From NCBI GenBank assembly GCA_025963635.1, contig JAOQAK010000088.1, positions 1 through 34,249 of the forward strand: a DNA stretch of 34,249 bases, given 5' to 3'. The DNA is from Ferruginibacter sp. Its GTDB lineage: Bacteria > Bacteroidota > Bacteroidia > Chitinophagales > Chitinophagaceae. Below the pieces are notes generated by a model, which saw nothing but the letters and a program-made list of their open reading frames with translations, had not been told where the DNA came from and did not search any database. The position numbers and the translations under genes were made by a program. Numbering within the stretch: the first letter of the stretch is position 1; each line of letters opens with the position of its first letter. Shown piece by piece: positions 8,174-17,058 of this stretch.

Positions 8174-8431
8174 ATGGCTTTGGAAGAATTTGAAAAGGAG
8201 CAACTTAGCGAAAGAGACAAAGGCCTTATCCGCATGCGTACGATTACCAATTATGGGATGGGTGCGTTTATGATAATGGCAGGATTTTTTTTTATGTTTC
8301 CTGTTAAATTGACGCAGGCATATATTAATCAATACGATCCTACCTTAATTAAATTGTTTGCCGTTATATGCTGGTTGTACGGAGGTTTTAGAATTTATCG
8401 CGGGTATAGCAAAAATTACTTTAGAAACTGA
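8174..8431 (+). CDS. Small conserved-type membrane protein, function unknown
   Basis: An 85-residue protein with a charged N-terminal stretch (ALEEFEKEQLSERDKG) and two predicted membrane helices, at about 29-47 and 59-75, connected by a short polar loop and ending in a basic tail. The frame is open from 8114, but that region contains the terminator hairpin, so the ATG at 8174 is preferred. The stop codon overlaps the start of the PstS-like lipoprotein by one base, a sign of translational coupling. I do not recognise a named family; its place beside the lipoprotein suggests an envelope role. Confidence 0.75.
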   Translation: MALEEFEKEQLSERDKGLIRMRTITNYGMGAFMIMAGFFFMFPVKLTQAYINQYDPTLIKLFAVICWLYGGFRIYRGYSKNYFRN

Positions 8432-9387
8432 TGATGACTCTTATAGCAAAAAGATTGCCTTTTATTTTTTGTTTGATATTGATTGGGTGTGTTGCATTAA
8501 TAGGTTGTAAGTCAAAAAAGCATGCCCCGGTTACGGATACGCTTACCAGTGGTACCATCCACATCAGTGTTGATGAATCGTTTAAACCCGTTATCGATGA
8601 ACAGATTAAGGTATTTGAAGGATCCTACCCCAATGCGAAAATCATTGCCCATTACAAGCCGGAAGCTGAATGTTTAAGAGATATCCTTACTGATTCGCTT
8701 ACAAGGATGGTGATAGTTACGAGGGGGCTGTCTGCTAAAGAAGAAAGATATTTTAAAGATTCACTGGATTATCTCCCCCGTTGGGATGAAATTGCTACAG
8801 ATGGTATTGCCATTATTGTAAACACCCATAGCAACGATACAATTTTCAGTTTTGACAGATTACAGAAACAATTATCAGGTTTGGCAGGTAAAAAGGAGCA
8901 GATAGTTTTTGATGGATTAAGCGCTACCAGTACCGTACGCTTTGCTATTGACAGTGTTTTAAAAGGAAAGCGTTTTGATACCAGCGTGGTAAGGGCAGTA
9001 AATAACAGCCAGGCAGTGCTGGCTTATGTAGCTGCCAATGAGAATGCAATCGGGCTTGTTGGAATTAGCTGGATCGGCAACCCTGAAGACAAAAGCCAGG
9101 TGGAAATGTTAAAGAAAGTAAAAATGGTGTATGTTAAGTGCGACAATTGCGGCGATTCACCGTACGTAAAACCAACCCAGATGAGTATTATGACGAGAAG
9201 GTATCCTTTGGTACGTGGTTTGTATTTTATCTTAAAGGAAAATTATGCAGGTCTTGGTTCTGGGTTTCTGAATTTTTTGCAATTTGAAAGAGGGCAGTTG
9301 ATATTTAAAAGGGCCTATTTGGGATCGAGTAAAATGGGCTTTGCGATCCGCAATGTGAAGATCAATGAAAAATTAGAAAAAGAATAA
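8431..9387 (+). CDS. PstS-like substrate-binding lipoprotein
   Basis: A 318-residue protein with a lipoprotein signal (ALIGC, predicted lipid on C26, followed by KSKK). The mature part, starting with GTIHISVDESFKPVIDEQIKVFEG, resembles the periplasmic binding-protein fold of phosphate-binding PstS proteins. Further PstS-like cues are LDYLPRWDEIATDGIAIIVN and the FDGLSATSTVRFAIDSVL region. No pstCAB permease genes are adjacent, so it probably does not work as a classical phosphate ABC transporter. PstS-family proteins next to TonB and TPR genes are a recurring arrangement in Bacteroidota (recalled, not searched). It is coupled to the preceding small membrane protein and lies 65 bases before the TPR gene. 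Confidence 0.82.
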   Translation: MMTLIAKRLPFIFCLILIGCVALIGCKSKKHAPVTDTLTSGTIHISVDESFKPVIDEQIKVFEGSYPNAKIIAHYKPEAECLRDILTDSLTRMVIVTRGLSAKEERYFKDSLDYLPRWDEIATDGIAIIVNTHSNDTIFSFDRLQKQLSGLAGKKEQIVFDGLSATSTVRFAIDSVLKGKRFDTSVVRAVNNSQAVLAYVAANENAIGLVGISWIGNPEDKSQVEMLKKVKMVYVKCDNCGDSPYVKPTQMSIMTRRYPLVRGLYFILKENYAGLGSGFLNFLQFERGQLIFKRAYLGSSKMGFAIRNVKINEKLEKE

Positions 9388-9452
9388 TTGGCATTTGTAT
9401 CAGTTTCCATTTAAAATTAATAACATTGTAAAGTCTTAAACGGTAAAAAAAA

Positions 9453-11177
9453 ATGAAGAAGATCAAATCTGGATTGCTGGTTTTAACTGCTTTGGTTCTT
9501 TCAAACGCCATGAAAGCACAAACTATTGATGAAGGCAAGAAGTTTATGTATTATGAGCGATTCCAAAGTGCCAAAACACTGTTTCAGAAACTGATAGCCG
9601 CCAATCCTAATAACACTGAGGCAATTTACTGGTTGGGCATTGCTACCATATCAGAGGGTGAGTATGGTCCAAAATCGTTGAATGAGGCTAAAGAGCTATA
9701 CAGGAAGGCATTGGAAACAAATCCTAATAATCCTTTGCTGATAGCTGGGATGGGAACGATCGAACTGAGGGAAGGTAAAAAGCAGGATGCCCGTAACCGT
9801 TTTGAAACAGCACTTTCGCTAAGTCAAAATAAAGATGTTAATGTATTATTGGCGGTTGGAATGGCCAATTCCGGATTTGACAATAAAAATGGTGATCCTA
9901 ATTATGCAATCGAAAAGTTGAAAATTGCTGCAGCCATGAAAAAAATTAAGGAGCCGGCAATATATGTCTATATGGGAGATGCTTATCGAATGTTGATGGA
10001 TGGCGGTAATGCACAAACATCCTATGAAACGGCTTTGGCCACTGAACCTAATTATGCCCGGGCTTCTTACAGAATCGGTAAAATTTACCAGACCCAGGGA
10101 GCAGGACAGGAAGAGATCTATATGAAGTACTTCAATGAAGCCATTGCAAAAGACCCCGCCTACGCCCCCGTTTATAAAAACTTGTCCGACTTATATTACA
10201 ATACCGATGTAACTAAATCGGCAATGTACCTTGATAAATATCTTGCTAACACCGATGAAGATCCAAAAAACTGTTACTACAGGGCTTCTATGAAATATGC
10301 ACAGGGTTTGTTTAAAGAAGCAGTTTCTATGGCTGATCAATGCCTGGCACAACCCAACCCTTATCCTAAATTATATGGAATTGAAGGATATGCTTATAAC
10401 AGGTTAGGTGATTCAACAAAAGCAAAAACTGCTTTCGATAATTACTTCAAAAAAGCTGACACATCCCAAATTGGTATGGGTGATTATGCCACGTACGCCA
10501 GTGTGCTCCTAAAATTCCCCGGTAACGATTCATTGGCAGGAACTTATGTGCAAAGGGCTGTTCAGTTAGACACGCTCGAAGCAAATAAGGTGACCTATTT
10601 AAAAAATATAGCAAACTATTATCAGGCACAAAAAAAGTTCAAAGAATCTGCTGATTGGTTTAGCAAGGTGATCGGGGTTAAAAAAGAGCCATCCAAAACA
10701 GATTTATATTATGCCGGGTACGACTATTTCAGGTCGGGGAATTATAAACAGTCTATTGATTTATTTAACCTTTATTCCCAGAAGTTTCCTGATGATGCCT
10801 TCGGATTTTATATGATGGGTAAGGCCTACTGGGCAATTGATTCAACAATGGCACAAGGCCTTGCGAATCCTTCTTTTCAAAAAGCAATTGATGTGGGCCA
10901 GGTAGATAAAGTGAAATATAAGAACCAATTGATCGGGAGTTACAAATATTTCGTTGCCTATTTCGCCAATATTAAGAAAGACAAGGCAACTGCCATCGCC
11001 TATTGTGATAGTGTGTTATCGATCGATCCTACGGATTCAGAAGCATTGAATAATAAAACCGTAATCGGGTCTATGAATATGAATGCACCGCCGCCAAAAC
11101 AATCCAGTAAGCCTGCGGCAACTAAGCCCACAGGTGATAAATCAGCATTGCTAAAACAACATGCACCAGCAGCCTAA
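9453..11177 (+). CDS. Secreted TPR-repeat protein
   Basis: A 574-residue protein with a Sec signal peptide (basic KKIK start, hydrophobic core, probable cleavage after AMKA near residue 22). Most of the mature protein is helical tetratricopeptide repeats. Repeat cues include FQSAKTLFQKLIAANPNNTEAIYWLGIA, then AKELYRKALETNPNNPLLIAGMG, and similar units spread to about residue 530. The last 40 residues are low-complexity, rich in Pro, Lys, Ser and Ala. It probably acts as a periplasmic scaffold, likely with the PstS-like lipoprotein and TonB-like protein encoded upstream. A terminator follows, closing this gene group. The partner is unknown. Confidence 0.88.
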   Translation: MKKIKSGLLVLTALVLSNAMKAQTIDEGKKFMYYERFQSAKTLFQKLIAANPNNTEAIYWLGIATISEGEYGPKSLNEAKELYRKALETNPNNPLLIAGMGTIELREGKKQDARNRFETALSLSQNKDVNVLLAVGMANSGFDNKNGDPNYAIEKLKIAAAMKKIKEPAIYVYMGDAYRMLMDGGNAQTSYETALATEPNYARASYRIGKIYQTQGAGQEEIYMKYFNEAIAKDPAYAPVYKNLSDLYYNTDVTKSAMYLDKYLANTDEDPKNCYYRASMKYAQGLFKEAVSMADQCLAQPNPYPKLYGIEGYAYNRLGDSTKAKTAFDNYFKKADTSQIGMGDYATYASVLLKFPGNDSLAGTYVQRAVQLDTLEANKVTYLKNIANYYQAQKKFKESADWFSKVIGVKKEPSKTDLYYAGYDYFRSGNYKQSIDLFNLYSQKFPDDAFGFYMMGKAYWAIDSTMAQGLANPSFQKAIDVGQVDKVKYKNQLIGSYKYFVAYFANIKKDKATAIAYCDSVLSIDPTDSEALNNKTVIGSMNMNAPPPKQSSKPAATKPTGDKSALLKQHAPAA

Positions 11178-11205
11178 AGCGATATAATTCATTTAATATA
11201 AGTCG

Positions 11206-11239
11206 ATCCTCGTTCTAAAAGAATGGGGATTTTCTTTTT
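11206..11239 (+). terminator. Terminator after the TPR gene
   Basis: ATCCTCGTTCT (11206-11216) pairs over 11 positions, two of them G-U, with AGAATGGGGAT (11220-11230) around an AAA loop, followed by TTTCTTTTT. It separates the TPR group from the nuo operon. Confidence 0.78.
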
Positions 11240-11251
11240 GCGATGGTAAGA

Positions 11252-11281
11252 TTGTTATTTGATCACCCTACCTTATTTTTG
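11252..11281 (+). promoter_or_regulatory. Promoter of the nuo operon
   Basis: TTG (11252-11254), 19 bases, then TATTTTTG (11274-11281), matching the Bacteroidota promoter consensus. The box ends four bases (CACT) before the nuoA ATG, so the operon mRNA may be leaderless (inference). Confidence 0.65.
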
Positions 11282-11285
11282 CACT

Positions 11286-11681
11286 ATGCAATTTTTTATC
11301 CTTCAAGCCAATAATATCAATAACGCCTCCAATTATTTGCCCATTGGGATTCAATTGTTTTTCGCAATTGGGTTTATCGCCACCATGATGCTGCTCACCC
11401 ATAGTTTCGGACCCAAAAGGCATACCTCCGATAAACTGCAAAACTTTGAAAGTGGTATTGAAATCCGGGGAAATGCCCGTCAGCCGATGGCTATCAAATA
11501 TTTCCTGGTCGCAATATTGTTTGTACTGTTTGATGTAGAAGTGATTTTTTTCTATCCCTATGCGGTTAATTTTAAAGCGTTGGGATGGCAGGGATTTATC
11601 GCAGTTACCATGTTTGTGGGCCTGTTCATGGCCGGCTTTATTTATATCATAAAAAAGGGAGCTTTGAACTGGGAGGATTAA
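11286..11681 (+). CDS. nuoA: NADH-quinone oxidoreductase subunit A
   Basis: A 131-residue membrane subunit of complex I, which couples NADH oxidation and quinone reduction to proton pumping. Three hydrophobic segments are visible. The conserved ESGIE loop (FESGIEIRGNARQ) and the FDVEVIFFYPYA helix are diagnostic of NuoA. The frame is open 9 codons further upstream, but the ATG at 11286 lies directly behind the promoter box and gives the normal length. It is the first gene of the nuo operon, with 112 bases before nuoB, a spacer containing short CAAATTTT-like repeats. Confidence 0.96.
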   Translation: MQFFILQANNINNASNYLPIGIQLFFAIGFIATMMLLTHSFGPKRHTSDKLQNFESGIEIRGNARQPMAIKYFLVAILFVLFDVEVIFFYPYAVNFKALGWQGFIAVTMFVGLFMAGFIYIIKKGALNWED

Positions 11682-11793
11682 AATGCAAATGAATTGGCAG
11701 ATGTGAAAAAGGAAATAATCTTCAAAGAGAATTTTGTTTCCGCTCAAAAATCTGAATTGAATTGAGCAATTTTCAAATTTTCAAATTAAAACT

Positions 11794-12354
11794 ATGCGTC
11801 CAGTACAATATAACAATAAATTAAAAACCGTAGAGCCCCCCGCCGGAGTGATGGGCGACGGTTATATGGCAACTTCCTTAGAAAAAGTTGTTGGCCTCGC
11901 CCGAAAAAATTCGATCTGGCCATTGCCTTTTGCTACTTCCTGCTGCGGCATCGAATTTATGGCTACCGCTGCAAGCCATTATGATTTAGCACGGTTTGGT
12001 GCAGAAAGAATGAGTTTTTCGCCCCGCCAATGCGACCTGCTTATGGTAATGGGTACGATTTCTAAAAAAATGGGACCGGTTTTACGGCAGGTGTACCTGC
12101 AAATGGCGGAGCCACGATGGGTCTTATCCGTGGGTGCGTGTGCATGTAGCGGAGGCATTTTTGATACTTATTCGGTATTGCAAGGCATTGACCAGGTAAT
12201 ACCGGTGGATGTGTATGTGCCAGGCTGTCCGCCAAGACCCGAAGCAATTTTGGATGGCTTCCTGAAAATACAGGAGTTGGTCGGCCAGGAAAGTTTGCGC
12301 AGAAGAAAAAGCGAAAAATATAAAGATTTATTAGAGAGTTACGGAATTCAATAA
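11794..12354 (+). CDS. nuoB: NADH-quinone oxidoreductase subunit B
   Basis: A 186-residue peripheral-arm subunit that holds cluster N2, the last 4Fe-4S centre before quinone. All four ligands are visible: the adjacent pair C50-C51 (SCCGIEFM), C116 in GACACSGG and C145 in VPGCPPRPE. Their spacings of 65 and 29 residues equal those of E. coli NuoB. It sits between nuoA and nuoC in standard order. Confidence 0.97.
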   Translation: MRPVQYNNKLKTVEPPAGVMGDGYMATSLEKVVGLARKNSIWPLPFATSCCGIEFMATAASHYDLARFGAERMSFSPRQCDLLMVMGTISKKMGPVLRQVYLQMAEPRWVLSVGACACSGGIFDTYSVLQGIDQVIPVDVYVPGCPPRPEAILDGFLKIQELVGQESLRRRKSEKYKDLLESYGIQ

Positions 12355-12406
12355 GGTGATTCAACTGGATTGGTTGAAATTTTAAAATGATTAAGTATAC
12401 AAATGC

Positions 12407-12910
12407 ATGCCTTTAACAAATGAATTGATACAGCAAAAATTAATTGATCAGTTTGGAGATCAAATCACGGAATGGACGCAGCCTTACGGAATGTTAACCT
12501 TTACTGCACCCAAAGAACTCAATTTAAAAGTGCTGCAGTTTTTGTATGATGATCCGGAACTTCGATTTCAATTTTTAACTGATTTGCAGGCAGTACATTT
12601 TCCGGATAGGAAAGGTGAGGAACTAATGGTGGTATATCATTTACATAATCTGACGGATAATATCCGTATCCGGTTGAAAATATACACCGATATAGCCACT
12701 CCCGATGTGTATAGTGCAACTGCTTTATATAAATCGGCCAATTTCATGGAAAGAGAAACCTACGATTTTTTTGGGGTCAATTTCGTCGGTCATCCTAATT
12801 TAATTAGAATTCTAAATGTGGATGAAATGGATTATTTTCCATTGCGCAAAGAATTTCCTTTAGAAGATCAATCCCGGACAGACAAGGATGACGATATGTT
12901 TGGGCGATAG
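12407..12910 (+). CDS. nuoC: NADH-quinone oxidoreductase subunit C
   Basis: A 167-residue hydrophilic subunit of the connecting arm. The family signature ERETYDFFGVNFVGHPNL lies at 115-132, followed by the LRKEFPLED segment near the C-terminus. It is separate from nuoD, unlike the fused NuoCD of enterobacteria. The gap to nuoD is 75 bases. Confidence 0.95.
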   Translation: MPLTNELIQQKLIDQFGDQITEWTQPYGMLTFTAPKELNLKVLQFLYDDPELRFQFLTDLQAVHFPDRKGEELMVVYHLHNLTDNIRIRLKIYTDIATPDVYSATALYKSANFMERETYDFFGVNFVGHPNLIRILNVDEMDYFPLRKEFPLEDQSRTDKDDDMFGR

Positions 12911-12985
12911 TTAATAGGTAAGTTCAGGCACATACATGGCAAGTGCCATCGCATGTTTTAGAAGCAAAAATATTAAAGGCAAATA

Positions 12986-14207
12986 ATGAGTGAACACATT
13001 CTTTTACCGGAAGGAAGTATAGAAAAACAAACTACCACGCTCAACCTGGGTCCCACACATCCTGCAACCCACGGTGTTTTCCAGAATATTCTAGAATTGG
13101 ATGGAGAACGTATTTTGAAGTCAACTTCTACAGTAGGTTACATTCACCGGGCTTTTGAAAAACTTGCAGAACGAAGGCCGCTGTACCAAATCACCCCGCT
13201 TACCGACCGTTTAAATTATTGCTCATCACCCATTAATAATATGGGATGGCATATTACCTGCGAAAAATTATTAGGCATACAGTTGCCCAAACGGGTGGAT
13301 TATCTCAGGATCATTATTATGGAATTGTCAAGAATTTCAGATCACCTGATATGTAATTCGATAGTGGGGGTTGATAGTGGCGCCTTTTCTGGTTTCCTTT
13401 ACCTGATGCAATTCCGTGAGTTGATCTATGAAATATATGAGGAAGTATGCGGGTCAAGGCTTACTACCAACATTGGTCGCATCGGCGGCTTTGAAAGAAA
13501 TTTCACGGAAACAGCCTTCGCGAAACTTGACCAGTTTTTAGCTACTTATCCTGCGCAGCTAAAGGAGTTTGAATCCATGTTCAACCGTAACAGGATCTTT
13601 ATGGAGCGCACCATCGGTTGCGGGCCTATTTCGGCAGAAAAAGCATTGAATTACGGATTTACCGGTCCGAATTTACGGGCCGCCGGGGTGGATTATGATG
13701 TAAGGGTGCATACTCCTTACAGCTCTTACGAAGATTTTGAATTTACTATACCGGTAGGAAGTACAGGCGATTGTTATGATCGTTTTTTTGGTGCGCCAAC
13801 AGGAAATGTGGCAGAGTATCAGTATCATCGAACAGGCCTATAAAAAAGTAAAGGAGTTTAAAGGCGCAGAAGCAGAAGTGTTTCATGCGGATGTGCCTGC
13901 TTATTATTTGCCGGAGAAAAAAGATGTCTATACCAAGATGGAAGCTCTGATCTATCACTTTAAAATAATTATGGGGGAAACCGACATACCTGTTGGGGAA
14001 GTATATAGTTCAGTAGAAGGGGCAAATGGTGAATTGGGTTTTTATCTGATCAGTGATGGAGGAAGAGCCCCGTACCGGCTGCATTTCCGCAGGCCATGCT
14101 TTATTTACTACCAGGCATTTGAAGAATTGGTGAAGGGCGGTATGCTCAGTGATGCCATCATCACTATGAGTAGTTTGAATTTGATTGCAGGTGAGTTGGA
14201 TGCGTAA
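12986..14207 (+). CDS. nuoD: NADH-quinone oxidoreductase subunit D, frameshifted in the sequence as given
   Basis: A 49-kDa-type subunit that forms the quinone site with NuoB. The N-terminal part has LGPTHPATHG (21-30), RLNYCS and IGRIGGFERNF. The C-terminal part has RQQEMWQSI, AYRLHFRRPCF-like residues and ITMSSLNLIAGELDA. The two parts are in different frames: the first runs to a stop at 13843, the second continues to 14207. The break is in a T7 run at 13783-13789 (codons 266-268). Removing one T restores DRFLVRQQEMW and one continuous product of about 406 residues, the expected NuoD length. A sequencing error in the homopolymer is the simplest explanation. A true inactivating mutation or recoding is less likely but not excluded. 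Confidence 0.93.
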
Positions 14208-14286
14208 GGAAAAAAGGGTTACTTGGTCTTTAATATATTAATCAACATATTAAACGAAAAAACTCTGTCGTTGAGTTTATGATAGC

Positions 14287-14778
14287 ATGATACAATTTTC
14301 AGCCGAAAAACTAAATAAGGTAAACGAGATAATGAAGCGTTATCCCGAAGGGAAACATAAAAGCGCACTGCTTCCCGTGTTACATATGGCACAGGAAGAA
14401 TTTGGCGGATGGCTGGATACGCCTGTGATGGATTATGTTGCCACCCTGCTTCGCATAGAACCCATCGAAGTATACGAAGTGGCAAGTTTCTATAGCATGT
14501 ACAATTTAAAACCTGTTGGTAAATACTTGTTTGAAGTTTGCCAAACCGGTCCCTGTATGATCAATGGAAGTGATGATATTATAAGCTACATCAAATCGAA
14601 ATTAAATATCGGTATTGGCGAAACCACGCCGGATGGTTTGTTTACTTTGAAAACAGTTGAATGCCTTGGGGCATGCGGCTATGCGCCGATGATGCAGCTG
14701 GGCAAAACTTACAGGGAACATCTGACTAAAGAAAAAGTAGATGCAATAATAGACGAGTGCAGGGCAAAAGCAAATTGA
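14287..14778 (+). CDS. nuoE: NADH-quinone oxidoreductase subunit E
   Basis: A 163-residue thioredoxin-like subunit of the NADH-dehydrogenase module carrying the 2Fe-2S cluster N1a. The four ligands are C85 and C90 (VCQTGPC) and C126 and C130 (ECLGACGYAP). EVASFYSMY is another family signature. It follows nuoD by 79 bases. The next start codon, of the aspartic protease gene, is only two bases after its stop, indicating cotranscription and probable translational coupling. Confidence 0.96.
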   Translation: MIQFSAEKLNKVNEIMKRYPEGKHKSALLPVLHMAQEEFGGWLDTPVMDYVATLLRIEPIEVYEVASFYSMYNLKPVGKYLFEVCQTGPCMINGSDDIISYIKSKLNIGIGETTPDGLFTLKTVECLGACGYAPMMQLGKTYREHLTKEKVDAIIDECRAKAN

Positions 14779-14780
14779 TA

Positions 14781-15152
14781 ATGGGTATTACAAATGCTAT
14801 ATTAAAAGTTAAAGAGCACCGCAAATCCGAAAAGGTTGCAGAGGTGAATTTTTTGATTGATAGTGGCGCAGTATATAGTTTGGTACCCGGCAAAATTTTG
14901 GACGAGCTGGCTATTGAGCCTTACAAGGAAATGAGTTTTTCTTTAGCTGATGGCTCTACCTTAAAAAGGAAAGTGTGCAGTGCTTATTTTGAGTACGAAG
15001 GAGAGGGAGGTCCGGCACCGGTATTGTATGGAGAAGAAGGCGACGAACCCCTTTTAGGAGCAACCACTTTGGAATCTTTGGGGTTGGTATTAAATCCTTT
15101 TACAAGAACATTGCACCCGATGAGAATGCTGCTTGCTAAATTGAAAAAATAA
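14781..15152 (+). CDS. Retropepsin-like (clan AA) aspartic protease
   Basis: A 123-residue cytoplasmic protein (no signal peptide or membrane helix) with the retropepsin-type active-site motif DSGA at 27-30 within VNFLIDSGAVYSLVP. A second conserved block near 95-105, LLGATTLESLGL, corresponds to the hydrophobic-hydrophobic-Gly motif following the flap. Such single-domain proteins act as homodimers in characterised relatives. The frame is open to 14757, but that start overlaps nuoE; the ATG at 14781, two bases after the nuoE stop, gives the better N-terminus. It is not a known complex I subunit. It lies inside the operon, 13 bases before the VOC gene. Target and function are unknown. Confidence 0.82.
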   Translation: MGITNAILKVKEHRKSEKVAEVNFLIDSGAVYSLVPGKILDELAIEPYKEMSFSLADGSTLKRKVCSAYFEYEGEGGPAPVLYGEEGDEPLLGATTLESLGLVLNPFTRTLHPMRMLLAKLKK

Positions 15153-15165
15153 AACGTTCAAACAA

Positions 15166-15573
15166 ATGAAACTTACACCCTACATTAATTTTGCGGGGAA
15201 TGCCGAAGAAGCATTAAACTTCTATGCAACCGCATTCAATGGCACTGTTCAGCAATTGGGCCGCTATGGCGATAGTCCAATGGAGTGTGATGAAGATTGG
15301 AAACAGAAGATCATCCACGCACGCCTGGTATTTGACGACAACATGATCATGATCTCAGACGCATTCAAGGGAATGCAGGTATCTACCGGTGGTAATGTGC
15401 AATTAAGCATGGAGATAGAAAATGTAGATTCACTGGAGAAAGTATTTAATAAAATGGCTGAAGGCGGTTACATAACGATGGCTTTGCAGGATACTTTTTG
15501 GGGCGCCCGCTTTGGAATGCTGAAAGATAAGTTTGGGGTAAGCTGGATGTTTAATTGTGAAATAAAGAAATAA
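15166..15573 (+). CDS. VOC-family protein, PhnB-like
   Basis: A 135-residue protein of the vicinal-oxygen-chelate/glyoxalase superfamily. It starts LTPYINFAGNAEEALNFYATAF, the usual beginning of PhnB-like members, and ends with LQDTFWGARFGMLKDKFGVSW, the characteristic PhnB-like C-terminal block. VOC proteins include metal-dependent isomerases, dioxygenases, lyases and resistance proteins; the substrate here cannot be told. It lies 13 bases after the aspartic protease gene and 15 bases before nuoF, so it must be transcribed with complex I. It is not a complex I subunit in any system I know. Confidence 0.85.
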   Translation: MKLTPYINFAGNAEEALNFYATAFNGTVQQLGRYGDSPMECDEDWKQKIIHARLVFDDNMIMISDAFKGMQVSTGGNVQLSMEIENVDSLEKVFNKMAEGGYITMALQDTFWGARFGMLKDKFGVSWMFNCEIKK

Positions 15574-15588
15574 GCACTTGAAATAACA

Positions 15589-16944
15589 ATGAGTAGAAAA
15601 CTATTACTGGAGAAAGAGCATATTGCGGGTATTCGCGGCTATGAGGTGTATCGCCGCGAAGGTGGTTATCGCAGTGTTGAGAAGGCCTTGAAAATGGCGC
15701 CCGCTGATATTGTTGAAGAGGTGAAAAGGAGCGGCCTGCGAGGCCGTGGAGGTGCAGGTTTCCCTACTGGTATGAAATGGAGTTTCCTTGCAAAACCAGA
15801 AGGAGTGGCCCGTTACCTGGTTTGCAATGCCGATGAAAGTGAACCCGGAACTTTTAAAGACAGGTACCTGATGGAATTTATCCCTCACCTGTTGATCGAG
15901 GGAATGATCGTTTCATCTTTTGCGCTCGGTAGCAATGTGAGCTATATATACATCCGCGGGGAATATGCGTGGATTACAGATATTTTAGAAAACGCCATTG
16001 AAGAGGCAAAACAAAATGGATGGCTTGGGAAGAATATTTTGGGAACCGGCTTTGATTGTGAAATTTACCTGCAACGCGGAGCCGGCGCATATATCTGCGG
16101 CGAAGAAACCGCTTTGATTGAAAGCCTGGAAGGTAAAAGAGGTAATCCGAGGATTAAACCGCCGTTTCCTGCTGTGAAGGGTTTGTGGGATTGTCCTACT
16201 GTGGTCAACAATGTTGAAACATTAGCCGCAATAGTCCCAATCATCAACGAAGGCGCTGAAGCATATGCAAAAATCGGGGTAGGAAAAAGCACCGGCACCA
16301 AATTGATGTCGGCCTGTGGGAACATCAATAAGCCTGGCATTTACGAAATAGATATGACCATTTCTGTAGAGGAATTTATTTACAGCGATGAATATTGTGG
16401 CGGAATACCCAACGGTAAAAAATTAAAAGCCTGTATACCCGGAGGTTCGTCTGTTCCTATTTTACCGGCAAATTTATTATTGACGACAGCAAAAGGGGAT
16501 AAACGCCTGATGAACTACGAAAGCCTTGCTGACGGAGGCTTTGCAACAGGAAGCATGATGGGCAGTGGTGGCTTTATTGTATTGGATGAAGACCAGTGTA
16601 TTGTTAGAAATACAATGACGCTTGCAAGGTTTTATCATCATGAGAGCTGTGGCCAGTGCAGCCCCTGCCGTGAAGGAACGGGATGGATGGAAAGAATTTT
16701 AAAAAAGATCGACAACGGAAGGGGAGAAATGAAGGATATAGATTTGTTATGGGATATTCAGCGTAAAATAGAAGGCAATACCATTTGCCCATTGGGCGAT
16801 GCAGCGGCATGGCCGGTTGCAGCAGCAATCCGGCATTTCAGGGATGAGTTTGAGTGGCATGTGTTGAACCCGGATGAATGTTTGAAAAGAAATTATGGAT
16901 TGGCACATTATGCTGACCCAGTTCATGTGCCGGTAATGGCATGA
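15589..16944 (+). CDS. nuoF: NADH-quinone oxidoreductase subunit F
   Basis: The 451-residue NADH-oxidising subunit with FMN and 4Fe-4S cluster N3. Seen: the glycine-rich FMN/NADH motif RGRGGAGFPTG (51-61), NADESEPGTFKDR, GAGAYICGEETALIESLEG and the cluster ligands C354, C357, C360 (ESCGQCSPC) and C400 (NTICPLGDA). Full length. It is preceded by the protease/VOC pair and followed by nuoG after 114 bases. Confidence 0.97.
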   Translation: MSRKLLLEKEHIAGIRGYEVYRREGGYRSVEKALKMAPADIVEEVKRSGLRGRGGAGFPTGMKWSFLAKPEGVARYLVCNADESEPGTFKDRYLMEFIPHLLIEGMIVSSFALGSNVSYIYIRGEYAWITDILENAIEEAKQNGWLGKNILGTGFDCEIYLQRGAGAYICGEETALIESLEGKRGNPRIKPPFPAVKGLWDCPTVVNNVETLAAIVPIINEGAEAYAKIGVGKSTGTKLMSACGNINKPGIYEIDMTISVEEFIYSDEYCGGIPNGKKLKACIPGGSSVPILPANLLLTTAKGDKRLMNYESLADGGFATGSMMGSGGFIVLDEDQCIVRNTMTLARFYHHESCGQCSPCREGTGWMERILKKIDNGRGEMKDIDLLWDIQRKIEGNTICPLGDAAAWPVAAAIRHFRDEFEWHVLNPDECLKRNYGLAHYADPVHVPVMA

Positions 16945-17058
16945 TAAATTTGCCACAGGTATTTTCAGGTCAAAAGCTTTACAGGAAGAAGAAAGAATCG
17001 CAATACATTACATAAAATTTACAGCCGCATCTCTCATGCATTGGGCGGCAACTAATAT

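Noticed and set aside
11268..11747. Minus-strand open frame over nuoA
   Set aside because: It lies fully opposite nuoA and has no recognisable motif; the nuoA frame has family signatures and a promoter.
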